Assembly: GCF_964030655.1 (NCBI RefSeq)
Contig: NZ_OZ034915.1
Span: 558,001-622,000, forward strand
Reading direction: 5' to 3'
Source of the DNA: Spiroplasma endosymbiont of Poecilobothrus nobilitatus
GTDB taxonomy: Bacteria; Bacillota_I; Bacilli_A; Mycoplasmatales; Mycoplasmataceae
DNA: 64,000 bases
The translations under genes and the position numbers were made by a program. Under the pieces are notes generated by a model. That model ran no database searches. It saw only the letters and a list, made by a program, of their open reading frames with translations, and was not told the origin of the DNA. Each line of letters opens with the position of its first letter. Position 1 is the first letter of the stretch. Shown in pieces: positions 42,467 through 53,537 of this stretch.

Positions 42467-42698
42467 CTATAGCAGACACAATCAAGGAAACTTTATTCAA
42501 CGAAGTGGTGGGGCGTTTGGTTTAACGCGTTGGGGTGTGGCAAAATCAACTACCGTTGCTAGTGCGGTTGTGTCGGTGCCAACAACAGTAAAGGGTGTGG
42601 GTCAGGGTTTTAAAAATGTTGCTAGCGGTCTTGGTAATTATATTAAGGATAGTGCGGTGAAAGGGTGAAACTTTGGCAAAGTACCAACTGATAAATAA
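42467..42698 (+). pseudogene. C-terminal end of a VirB6/TrbL-like gene, cut by IS
   Basis: Reads YSRHNQGNFIQRSGGAFGL...KGWNFGKVPTDK. A soluble Gly/Ser/Val-rich C-terminus of a protein whose N-terminal part is not present on the other side of the IS cluster. Placement between a pilin-like gene and VirB3/VirB4-like genes suggests a VirB6-type channel protein. No motif supports it beyond context. Confidence 0.45.
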
Positions 42699-42720
42699 AA
42701 GGCGATAAAGGAGTTGAAAA

Positions 42721-43077
42721 GTCATAGAACGAAATAATCAAATAGAACAAGATACACCCAAAATAATTACCAAAAAATCTAGTGAGGTTCGTTTTGTTTT
42801 TACTAATATTTTGGGTGGAATTGGTTGAGTGGAAGCGATTATTTTTTTAATCGGCCTTGTTATTGTTTTGATAACTATTGCGTTGCTTATAAAAGTGTCG
42901 TTGCTTGCAATGTTTGTTATTGTGTTTGTATTATTGTGGTTAACAATAATTTTGATTGTGCCAAAACGAAATAGTAGTGAAAAAGTTTATCAAGGTATTT
43001 GATGAGCAATTGAGCAATCAAGTATCTTTTTATGCGGAAAAACCGGAATAGTACAGAAATTAAAAATATTAATTTAA
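42721..43077 (+). CDS. VirB3/PrgI-like membrane protein, start codon unclear
   Basis: About 118 residues: charged start (IERNNQIEQDTPKII...), then VRFVFTNILGGIGWVEAII and two long hydrophobic helices, then a short soluble end. Small two-helix proteins before VirB4 are the PrgI/VirB3 pattern. AAGGAG is upstream, but the first codon at 42721 reads GTC; a mutated GTG is possible, so it may be a pseudogene. Overlaps the VirB4-like frame by 46 bp. Confidence 0.5.
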
Positions 43078-45317
43078 TTTCAGATGTTAAAAATAATATG
43101 CTTTATTTTAAAGATAATCGGGTTGCTAAAGTTTGAAAAATTACGGCAAAAGATATTTCGTTGTTGACTCAAAATGATCGAAATAATACTATTTATAACT
43201 TAGCAACTATTTTTAAAACATTGCGTTTAGATTTTGATATTGTCAAAATAGAACAACCATATAATTTTAATGCGCAGTATCAAAATTTAGTTCATGTTTC
43301 TAATAAGTGAGAATTCAATCAAGAAACTAATGCGAGTGTTGAAGAACAGTTATTAAATTATGGTGAACAGTTAAATCAAATTGAAAAAGATATACATTGG
43401 CAAGAAGCAATTTATTATTTAGTTGTGTATGATACAAATTATGAAAGTTTAGAACAACAAACGAAATACATTATTAATAACTATAATGCTGATATTAAAT
43501 TTTATTTAGCAAGTGAAAACGAAATAAAAACTATTATTTATCAGTTAACAAATCCATATTTTAAAGATTATGTTTTACCCAATAAAATAATACAAAAAAG
43601 TAATTATTTACAAGTTGATAATGGTTTTATGGGATTTTTATCGGTTAATTAATTTCCGTTGTTGGTAAATGATAGATGATTATTTAATTTAGGAAATTTA
43701 TTACAAACAAATATACAAATTAAATTACGTGACATATCAGAGCGAGAAAGTATGAAAATGTTAGACAAAGCAATTATGCGGGCTGAAATGCAAGAACCAC
43801 GCAAGGATAGTCAAAATATAAATTATCAGAATTATTTAGAAAATTTTCATACTTTGTTGTAATTGATACAAAATGGAAATGAAATAATAAAAATGGTCTC
43901 AGTTATTTTTACTTGTTATGGGAAAACAAAAGAAGAATTAAATAAAATTGTGAATACTTGTAAAAATCAATTAATTAAAGAACAAATAAAAATTAATCTC
44001 TTAAAGTATCAACAATTAAAATTTTATTTTAGTATTTTTAAAGATAATAAAAAAACTAAACATGTTTATCAAGAAATGGCAACGGTTTCAATTGCAAGTA
44101 GTTATCCGTTTGTATTGCCAACAACAAAAGATAACGGCGGTTTATTGTTGGGGGCGAACGAACATAATTCGCCAGTTATTTTTGATGTTAAACATCGTGA
44201 TAGTTTCCGTAATAGTAGTAATGTTGTTGTGTTTGGTTTAACAGGAAGTGGCAAAACGATGCATGTCAAAAAACAACTTAACTGATTATATTGTAATAAC
44301 GCAAAATTATATATTGTTGACCCTGAGCGTGATTATCATTCATTAGCAAATTACTATGGTGGAGAAATTATCCCTATTGGTAAATCTGGCAGGGCACGAA
44401 TCAACCCGTTAGAAGTGTTTGGAAATGACTTATTAGAACATATTTTATTGTTAGAACAATGATTTAAAATCTTATATCCAACATTACAAATAAGGGATGT
44501 TGCGGAATGACAAAAAACTTTATTAGCAGTTTATAAAGCAAAGAAAATCACACCGAAAACCGATTTTACAAAATTATCAGCAAAAGATTATCCAATTTTA
44601 ACAGATTTATATAACTATAATGAAAAACAAGAAAAAGACAAAGAACATAAATCAACCCTAAACTCTGTATTATGAAAGTTAACGCAAGGAGCGGATGGTT
44701 ACTTGTGAAATGGGGTAAGTACTTTATTGTTAAAAAGTGATTTAATTGTTTTTGATACCCACGAATTAACAGCAAACAAAAATCGGCAAAATGCTCAGTT
44801 GTTTTTAATGCTAGCGTTTTTAGATAAAGAAGTTAAGAAAAATAAAGAAAAAAATGAAACACTGCCAATTGCGGAGCAACAATGAATTTGTATTGCCATT
44901 GATGAATCCCACTTGTTGATTAATGAAAACAATGCCTTGGCGTTGAATTTTTTGTTTGAAATGACAAAGCGGATTCGAAAATATAACGGTATTTTATATA
45001 TTATTACGCAAAACATCGCCGACTTTATGGGTAACGCAAACATTAAAACCCAATCGTAAGGAATAATAAACAATTGTTTATATCAGTTTGTTCATCATTT
45101 AGCGCCAAGTGATTTAAGCGATTATGATGATTTAATTTCAGCTAGTGTAAGATTAAATCAATATCAAAAAGATATTATCGCTAGTGCGCCGGCGGGTGTT
45201 TGTTTGTTTACAATCGGGAGTAATCAACGTACAATTATTAATATTAAAACAAACCCAATTGAAATAAAAGCAATTGGGAATAATCGCGAAAAAGGCGAAT
45301 TCAAAATAAATATATAA
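43032..45317 (+). pseudogene. VirB4/TraE-type conjugation ATPase, broken by stops
   Basis: A single frame of 761 codons. Walker A VVVFGLTGSGKTMHVKK (about residue 405) and Walker B WICIAIDESHLLI (about 620), followed by TKRIRKYNGILYIITQNIADF, are VirB4 hallmarks. It would power T4SS assembly and substrate transfer at the membrane. Three premature stops: after GFLSVN (43650), after NFHTLL (43860) and after ANIKTQS (45057). No frameshift. The stops separate the N-terminal domain from the ATPase and remove the end of the motor, so it is dead. Confidence 0.88.
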
Positions 45318-45353
45318 AAAATAAGAAGTATGGAGGAATAATAAATATCAATT

Positions 45354-46589
45354 ATGAAAAAATTACTAAGTATATTAGGAGCAGTTAGTTTAACTGCAAC
45401 TGTAGCAAACAATTTCGTTGCTTGCGGTGCTGTAAAAACAAGAAAAAACAAACAAAGTGAAATTGATGATTTTAAACAACAATTAAAAGACAAACAAAGT
45501 GAAATTGATAGTTTAACAACATCTAAAACTAATTTAGAAAATGATAAAAAACAGTTAGCACAAAATTTACAAAACAAACAAATTGAAATTGATAGTTTAA
45601 CAACATCTAAAACTAATTTAGAAAATGATAAAAAACAGTTAGCACAAAATTTACAAAACAAACAAAGTGAAATTGATAGTTTAACAACATCTAAAACTAA
45701 TTTAGAAAATGATAAAAAACAGTTAGCACAAAATTTACAAAACAAACAAAGTGAAATTGATAGTTTAACAACATCTAAAACTAATTTAGAAAATGATAAA
45801 AAACAGTTAGCACAAAATTTACAAAACAAACAAATTGAAATTGATAGTTTAACAACATCTAAAACTAATTTAGAAAATGATAAAAAACAGTTAGCACAAA
45901 ATTTACAAAACAAACAAAGTGAAATTGATGATTTTAAACAACAATTAAAAGACAAACAAAGTGAAATTGATGATTTTAAACAACAATTAAAAGACAAACA
46001 AAGTGAAATTGATAGTTTAAACAATAATTTAAATAGGATAAAAAATAGTAATATAAAATTATTAAATGAAAAAATAGAAATGCAACAAAAAATCGATAAG
46101 ATAAATGCAGATAAAAAAAGTGAAATTGATGATTTTAAACAACAATTAAAAGACAAACAAAGTGAAATAGAAGAATTAAAAAAATCTATAACAAATGAAG
46201 AAATAATACGATTAAGAAAACAAGTTAATTTACAAAAAATAGATATAAGTAAATTTAATTTAACACAATTTACAATAGGCGTAATTGATATTTCAAAAAA
46301 ACAAATTGATAAAAATAATAATATTTATGTTGATGAAAATAAAATTAAAAAAGTTTTGAATAAACCTATTTTAAAACAATTGCAAGAAAAAGTTGATAGT
46401 TCTTTAACTGATAATGATTTTAATTTATTAATTCATGGGAATAATTCACTTATTGTTAATGGACTTGCATTTGTTGATCTAACATTTTCAAAAAAAATAA
46501 AAATAAAAATTAAGGGTATTAATAGAGCAAGAGAAGAAACCGGCTGACTAGATATTGATTTGCCTGCCGCAAGCTTAATTAATGATTAA
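45354..46589 (+). CDS. Coiled-coil lipoprotein with heptad-based tandem repeats
   Basis: 411 residues. Lipoprotein signal (MKKLLSILGAVSLTA...) with lipobox VACG, so lipid-anchored outside the cell at about Cys25. After that come five 28-residue repeats (KQSEIDSLTTSKTNLENDKK and 8 more), plus 14-residue units KQSEIDDFKQQLKD; 28 and 14 are four and two heptads, so a long rod is expected. The last 130 residues (RLRKQVNLQKIDISKFN...) form a different domain of unknown role. Ribosome site GGAGGAAT. Lies between VirB4 and the mob gene. A spacer or pair-stabilising role is a guess. Confidence 0.85.
45492..45911 (+). repeat. Five 84-bp tandem repeats inside the lipoprotein gene
   Basis: Units start at 45492, 45576, 45660, 45744 and 45828, nearly identical in DNA (most differences are AGT against ATT in the second Ser/Ile codon). 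Two 42-bp units follow at 45912-45995. Each unit keeps the frame, so changes in copy number alter length without loss of frame. Confidence 0.92.
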
Positions 46590-46647
46590 TTTTAAAAAAA
46601 GATTTTATTTTAATACAATTTATTTATTAAAACCATCTTTTTTATTT

Positions 46648-46672
46648 TAAGGTATAATGCGTTTATACCTTA
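46648..46672 (+). promoter_or_regulatory. Candidate oriT for the MobV relaxase
   Basis: TAAGGTATAA, spacer TGCGT, TTATACCTTA: a perfect 10-bp inverted repeat 70 bp before the mob start. It resembles the pMV158 oriT (stem TAAAGTATA, loop with GTGTG, TATACTTTA), where MobM nicks after TAGTGTG. Here the equivalent would be TAATGCG with cleavage before TTTATACC. The resemblance is from memory and not tested. Confidence 0.6.
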
Positions 46673-46742
46673 GAAAATTTAAATAATAAAATAAATAACT
46701 ATCAATATAAAAATAACCATATCAAAAATAACCTAGAGGGGG

Positions 46743-47990
46743 ATGACTTCTATGCAGAACAACACTATTGGAAAGAAAAAACGAGCAACTTTTTATTGTA
46801 CAGTATCACGAAACAAAAAAATCAACGGAAACTATAAACTCCAAAAAATGATGCAACACTTTATTAAAAAACACAACCCCAATAAATACAACAATTATAA
46901 TAAAATAACACAGTTATTTTATCAACCAAACAATAAAACATATAGTCAATATATTATTAATAATTTTAACTATTTACTAAAACAAAATACACGCCATAAA
47001 ACAAATTATAAGTTATCTGTAGCGCCAAATTTAAGAAAAGTTTCGTTAGAAAAGTTGCACAGTGGTATTCCAATTGAACAACTACGCGCTAGCAAAAACG
47101 ATGTTTATAAAAATGAAAACATTGACAACAATAAAACATATCTGAATGAATATATGTTTCGTGATGAAAATAATAACTGAGTAATTAAGAAAAACAATGA
47201 TTTAAGCAGAGAAGATAAAATCAACATTATCAATTGCGATAACCAATGATACCGCCAACAATTAAAAGAGGCATACGAAAAAGGGCTGAACAAGTCAATT
47301 ACAGTAAAATCTATCGTTAAAGCCGATAATGTGATCACCTTTACAAGAATAAGTTTATTAAAGCAAGGAATGACACCTAAAAATGTTGATATTATCCAAA
47401 AAGAATGAATTACCACTGTTAAAAATTATCTAATTAAAGATTTGGGAGAAGACTTACGCGGAATTTACTTACACATGGACGAAACAAACCCTCATTTTCA
47501 TTATCATTTTCTACCACGCAACCGTGAGCAAACAATTACTCGTGATATGAAAAACGGACAAGAAAGGGCGCAAATTCACCCCAAGGGTAAAATTGGTTCG
47601 AAAGGAATTATTACTAAACAACGGTTAATAAAAACCAATAATGACTTACGCGAATTATTTAATCAAAACCCAGTTTTAAAAAATATTGATTGAAGCCGAT
47701 TAAATAAATACGAACTTGCTTTAACTCGTGAAGGTCATTATGATAATGAAGATTTACATACTTATAAACGTGTTGAAAGATTAAAAGAAACATTACCTTA
47801 TGCTCGCCAACGTGAATATGAAGAAACTTTTAAAACAATGACAAACGAAGAGTTAGGGGTTTGTATTAAAAACATTAAAGAAGAAGCAAACTGAAAACTA
47901 AGCGCCATCAACAAAATAACCAACCAACGACAACAAAACAAAGAATATGAATTAGAAATAACACGCGAAAGAACAAAAACAGACAAATAA
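46743..47990 (+). CDS. mob: MobV-family (Pre/Mob) relaxase, intact
   Basis: 415 residues, four TGA-Trp codons, no disruption. Metal-binding motif IYLHMDETNPHFHYHFLP (about residues 239-256) matches the HxDE...PHxH signature of MobV enzymes, with VTFTRISLLKQGMTP upstream. It would nick the oriT strand and pilot single-stranded DNA. The start at 46743 follows AGAGGGGGA. C-terminal end is a charged helical segment. The only core conjugation gene of this element that remains whole. Confidence 0.88.
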
Positions 47991-48019
47991 GTTTTATTTG
48001 TCTTGAAAGGAAAAACGAT

Positions 48020-50038
48020 ATGAATAAAAACGGTTGAATGCTTTTTAAACAAGATATTCGTAAATTATTAAGAATAATATTATATTTTTTATTATTCCCC
48101 TACTACGTATTTTTTGCTTGACCGTGAAAATATAGTAAAACAAAAACAATTGATGATAAAAACGACCCAATGGACTACATCATTAAATTTGTTTGTTTTT
48201 TACCATTAATAATTTGTATAATAATAACAATTGTATTTTTAGGAGTTGGTTATTTTAAATTAAAAACAATTAATATTTATCAGTGAAAATATATTTTTAT
48301 TTGATTAATACCGCGCTTTCTTTTTCAAGGTATCTGTCATTTAATTTTATTAAAGTTAGGAAAAAATAATAAAAAGAAATGATTACAACATTATTATAAT
48401 TTTTGAAATAATCAAAAAAGTAAAAAATTGTCTGATCAATTAGCTAGCGGAAGATTAATGACCGAAAAAGAAAGCAACAATATTTTTACAACAATATTAT
48501 GAAACAAAAATAATGTTCTTGTTTATAACAATGAAAATAACCATGATATTGGTTTTATTGTTAATACTAATTTAAAACAAAATAATAGTGTTTTAGAATA
48601 TAAAATTATCAACGATATCGGACATAGTATTCTCATTGGTTCAACTCTGAGCGGTAAAACATCACTTATTATTAATCCGCAAATCCAAACCTTTGCTAAA
48701 AGTAGCATTCAACCAACAATGATAATCACCCGACCCCAAGGGCGAACTTTATAAACTGCATGGTACAAATTTAAAATCACAAGGGGTTATCAAATTTTTA
48801 AATTAGATTTGCGCAACGAAAATAGTGATTTTTGAAATCCGCTAGAAGAAGTTTGACACCAATGATAAGTTAGAAATCCTAATAAAAAAGAGAATATTGA
48901 ACTTGAAAGCGTTCGTAATCAAGCGCAAGATAAAATTGTTAAAATTATTGATATGATAATCCCATAAAGCAACGATAGTATTTGAAGTAATGGTGCTAAA
49001 AAAATATTAGAAGGAATAATTTTAGCAATGTTAGAACAAGCAGAATGAGATAATAATATAACCTTAGATAAGTTTAATTTTGCTAATATTCAATACAACT
49101 TAAATAGCGCGACTTATGAAAACTTAAATCATTATTTAGATAGTATTGAAACAAAAAGCAAAGAATTAAATTATCTTAGTCGGGTAATTGAAGTGTGTTG
49201 ATCTACCATTCGTGGGGAACAAAAAACAACGGAAGGAATTATTCAACAGTTAGCCAGTTCATTGATTGTTTTTGCTCAGTCAAAAATAAAAAATATTACT
49301 GCTAAAACAACAATTAAATTTGATAACAATGTTCCACAAGCAATATTTATTATTTTTCCTGATGAAGAAAAAAGAACCTATGAATTTATTTCCCTATTTA
49401 TTACTGAAACTTAAAGCAAATTAATTAATGATCTTGATAAAAGCAATATTGCAAAATATCATCGTCCAATTTACTATATTTTAGATGAATTTGGTAATTT
49501 TCCTAAAATACCCGTGATTAACCAAATGATAAGTATTGCAAGTGGTCGTAATATTCATTTTATGCTTGTCGTTCAGTCAATCGCCCAACTTGGCGAAAAA
49601 TACAATATTGCCACAAGAAACAATATTATTGCCAATATCACATACAAATATTATTTAATGAGCGGAAACAGTGAAACCCGCGAAACAATCGCTCGTGAAA
49701 TGGGATATACCGAAATCACCATTCAATCAACAAGCGAAAGTTTTACCAAGCAAAACAATATGCTTGGCGGGATTGCGTTATCACAAAATAAAACCAAACG
49801 CGAAGTTATGAGCGCCGAAGAATTAGCAACCCTTCCCTTTGGAAGCGCTGTTATTATTTAGCAACGCAACAAACCTTATTTAACTACTTTTGCTAACTTT
49901 TGAGATTTTACGCAATTTAAACCAAGTAAACAAATAACTAATGTCAAAAGTGCGACACTAAGTCGAGAACAAATCTTATATAATTTTATGCAGGCACAAA
50001 ACAACAACGCAACCAATGAAAAATTATATTTAGAATAG
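48020..50038 (+). pseudogene. VirD4/TraG-type coupling ATPase, broken
   Basis: Frame of 672 codons. N-terminal membrane helices (about residues 14-35, 53-75 and 91-112), Walker A GHSILIGSTLSGKTSL (about 200-215) and Walker B PIYYILDEFGNFPKIP (about 485-500) with MISIASGRNIHFMLVVQS after it identify a coupling protein. Premature stops occur near 48871, 48964, 49411 and 49859. Between about 48730 and 48795 the frame slips and returns (DPKGELYKLHGTN readable only in +1). Would deliver DNA to the T4SS; not functional now. Confidence 0.88.
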
Positions 50039-50099
50039 AGAAAAGAAGAAGAATTATTTTTTAATTATCATAAATACTTTAAAATTAATTAAAGTATTT

Positions 50100-51242
50100 T
50101 TTTAATTTTGTAGAAAACTCTTTATGAAATAAAAAAAATCATCAATATGATAACTTTAAAAGAAAATTATATAAACTTTTAATATTGTTATTTAACTTTT
50201 TTATACGTTAAAATATAATACCGATGATTGTTGGTTTGGCGTTAAACCTTTATGCTGGTATTTTCATTTTCAGAGATTTAAATAATTTTGAATGTTCGTG
50301 AAACCTAAGCCATGATAATGAATTAAGGATTCTTTAAGATTTGATTGTAATTTACTAATTTTATTTAACTTCTGATAACTAGCATCAGGATTTGTACTAG
50401 TTTTAGTTGCTAATAAAATAAAATTTGTTTGTTTTGCTACTAATAAATATAATGGTTGCATGTCAGAAATAATAATTGAATTTTCTTTGATTAATTGTTT
50501 ATTAATATTTTCAATAATTCACTGTTTTTGTAATCGTTTTGTGTTGGTTGATTTAACATAAATATTATTATTGCTATCAACAGCCATTTGAACACAACAT
50601 TTAGTGTTGGTTGAAAATGAATCAAGATGAATTTTTCTTTTATCAAATTTATCTTTAAAATTACCTTTGTGGATTTCTTTAATAAATGTTTCATCGATTT
50701 GAATTTGGCCATTTAATGTTTTAAATTTTAATTGGGTGTTTTCTAATTGTTTTGATTTCATTATTTTTTGGCGATTATATCAAGCGGTTTTCGGTGATGT
50801 TTTAATAAAGTGGGAAATCATTTTACTAGATTGGCCTAATAATGAAATTTGAATCAATAAATTTCACTGTTCATAATTTAAATGACTTCAATACGTAAAA
50901 TGATCACGAAAAGCATCAAAACTAGCACGACATTTTTTGCATAAATATTTTTGTTTTCCTTCAGGATTATGACCATTTTTAACACAATAAAAAGATTGAC
51001 AATTAGGACATTTAATACCTTTATCCCTAAATTTTTGATCAATTTCATTTAAGCGTTTTTGTTTTTTAATTAATTCTGCTTCTTTTTTGACTTTTTCATT
51101 AAATTCTAAAAATTGATCATCTGTTAAACTATTTATTAATTCTTCAATTATTTTTTCCATTAATTATTCACCTCTTATATTAAAAATATACCTAATTTTA
51201 GGTATATTTTATAAATATCAAGAGTTTTCTACAAAATTAAAG
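50100..51242 (-). mobile_element. IS-B copy B3, intact
   Basis: 1143 bp, 8-bp duplication AAGTATTT at 50092-50099 and 51243-51250. Inserted after the coupling-protein gene. Confidence 0.94.
50201..51160 (-). CDS. IS-B transposase, intact (copy B3)
   Basis: 319 residues with all elements of copy B2: zinc ribbon, HTH and IDETFIK core. A few substitutions (for example FNEKV for FHEKV). One of two intact IS-B transposases in the window. Confidence 0.88.
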
Positions 51243-51301
51243 AAGTATTTTAATTTTTATTTAATATATTTAATATATTTATGCTATTAATTTCTTTTAT
51301 T

Positions 51302-52524
51302 TGGATAGGCTACAATTATTAGGACCATAATTATATAGACTTCAAAATCAGATAAAATTATTAAGAAAGAAGGAATATAAAAATGGGAAATAAAACTTCA
51401 TACTATGAATAATTTAAAAAACAAATTGTCATGCTATCATAAAAATGGTAAAAGTGTTATTAATCTAGGGCAAGAATATAATTTACCAAAACCAACTATT
51501 TATAGTTGAGTTAAAAATTATAATAATTATGGTTCATTTAAAGCAAAAGACAATCGCACACTAGAAGAAAATGAAATAATAACTTTACGAAAAGAACTTA
51601 AAGACTTGAAAATGGAAAATGACATTTTAAAGCAAGCCGCACTGATAATGGCCAAAAAATAACAATAATTAATAACAACAAAACAAAATATTCAGTAAGA
51701 AAAATATGTAAGATTTTGGGTTTATCAAAATCAACGTATTATTATCAAACTAATAAATGTATTAACAAGCAAGTTAATAATTATGAACAAGAAATTATCA
51801 GTGCCTTTAATAAAAGTCGCAAAATTTATGGGGCTCGCAAAATTAAAGTTATTTTAAACAGAAAAGATATCATCTTATCGCGGCGAAAAATCAGATTCTT
51901 TATGATCAAAAATAATTTGGTTTCTAAATACACCAAATTAAAATATCATAATCATAAAACAACAGTCAATAATGACCAAATTAATAATATTTTAAATCGT
52001 CAATTTAACAACAAAAAACCTAATGAAGTTATTGTTAGTGATTTAACATATGTTAAAGTTGGCGCTAAATGACATTATATTTGTTTATTAATTGACTTGT
52101 TTAATCGTGAAATAATTGGTTATAGTGCTGGGCCGAATAAAACAGCCGAACTGGTCCAACAAGCTTTTCATAAAATAACACGACCATTAAATCAAATAAC
52201 TCTATTTCATACTGATCGTGGTAATGAGTTTAAAAATAAAATCATTGATGAAATTTTAATAACTTTTAATATTAAAAGATCATTAAGCAATAAAGGCTGC
52301 CCTTATGATAATGCTGTGGCTGAAACAACTTACAAAACTTTTAAAACTGAATTTATTAAGGGTAAAAAATTTAAAAATTTAACACAATTAAAATACGAAC
52401 TTTTTGATTTTGTGCATTGATATAACAATATTCGAATTCATGGCAGTTTAAATTATTTATCTCCAGTTACTTTTAGAAAACAAATGTATATATAAAAAGT
52501 GTCCTAAAAAGCGTTGCCATTCCA
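51302..52524 (+). mobile_element. IS-A copy A5, full length
   Basis: 1223 bp, one base longer than the other copies because of an extra C in orfA. Both ends present. No target duplication: IS-D remnant begins directly at 52525. Confidence 0.9.
51383..52495 (+). pseudogene. IS-A transposase, copy A5 (orfA broken)
   Basis: OrfA has SYSEEF changed to SYYE, stop (GAA to TAA, C to A nearby) and an inserted C near 51437. OrfB (about 51664-52495) is open and has all catalytic motifs. Not expected to give OrfAB. Confidence 0.85.
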
Positions 52525-53171
52525 GCACATATTGTTTATCGTTATATGAAAAATTTAGGAATTAAATCGGTAATTAATAAGAAAACCAAATTCAAATATC
52601 CTGAATCTACTGAAAATAGTAAAACTATTAAAAACTAATAAATATGGGAAACTTAAACGTAATTTTTATACCACTGACATTAATTTAATTTAATCAAGTT
52701 TTAGTTACTGATATAACATATTTACTTACTAGTAATAAACCATTTTATTTAACAATAATACGTGATATTCATAATGGTGAAATTATTGATTGAAATATTT
52801 CATCTAATTTTAGTAATGGTTTTGTTTTTAAAAGTCTTAAAAACGCTTGGGCTAAAAGAAATAAACCCAAAAATGTAATAAACCATAGTGATCATGGTAT
52901 TCAGTACATTAAACAAGAATGAAATATTTTAACTGGTCAATTAGATATGTGAATGTCAATGTCTCGGAAAGGCAATCCTGCTGATAATGGTTATTGTGAA
53001 ACGTGATTTAAATCTTATAAATATGAATGTTTAAATTTAATTCCTAAAAGCAACATAACAAAAGAAGTTTTAATGAAAGTTACACATAATTATGTAAATT
53101 TTTATAATAATTACCGTCCTTTAACAAAATTAAAAGGAATGAGCCCCGTTGAGTACAGACTTCATTCCTAG
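52525..53171 (+). pseudogene. IS-D orfB remnant (IS3 family)
   Basis: Starts in mid-protein (AHIVYRYMKNLGIKSVI), includes VTDITYLLTSNKPFYLTII, NHSDHGIQYIKQEW and ADNGYCETWFKSYKYECLN, and ends with NYRPLTKLKGMSPVEYRLHS. Several stops and a small deletion around 52640-52700. Complements the N-terminal IS-D piece at 2012-2784. Confidence 0.75.
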
Positions 53172-53537
53172 ATTTTTTTTCGTATCCATTTTTCTTGGCA
53201 ATTTCAAACTAAGCTTTTTTTCCGACTACCGAAAACTTTAAAGACTTGTTTTTAAAATTAAAAAGAATAATATAAAAGTATAAGGATAAAAAAAGTAAAC
53301 AATGGCATTTTTACTTATGCAATATCGAAAAGTGTATTGCTTAAATATATTTGATAAAAGGATAACATAATCAATCTTAAGTATATTTATTTAAATGGCA
53401 TTAAAGTACATTACAATTTGATAGGTATTCTGTGTATTTAACAGCAATTTGCATTTTTTAGTTTTGCATGTTTATCTTTAATTTTTATTAAAGGATTTTA
53501 ATAAAAATGGACATAGAAAGAGAAGAGGACAAGTAAC
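53172..53537. other. Non-coding gap before arcA
   Basis: 366 bp of AT-rich sequence without a frame. The only structure seen is the inverted repeat at 53481-53508; no convincing promoter pair was found. Confidence 0.6.
53481..53508 (+). promoter_or_regulatory. 12-bp inverted repeat upstream of arcA
   Basis: ATTTTTATTAAA, GGAT, TTTAATAAAAAT ends 29 bp before arcA. It could be an operator for an arginine regulator or an RNA hairpin; base composition makes chance possible. Confidence 0.35.

Noticed and set aside
45492-45995. Tandem repeats considered as a CRISPR array
   Set aside because: Units are head-to-tail 84 bp with no unique spacers and encode protein in frame; no cas genes are present.
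45224-46156. 310-codon minus-strand frame with Cys/Ser/Leu repeats
   Set aside because: It is the reverse complement of the heptad-repeat lipoprotein gene. The plus frame has a lipobox, ribosome site and coiled-coil register, and the minus frame has none of these.
35378-50095. SpV1-type plectrovirus prophage
   Set aside because: Expected in S. citri-like genomes, but the genes are T4SS ATPases and a MobV relaxase, with no recognisable plectrovirus replication or coat set.
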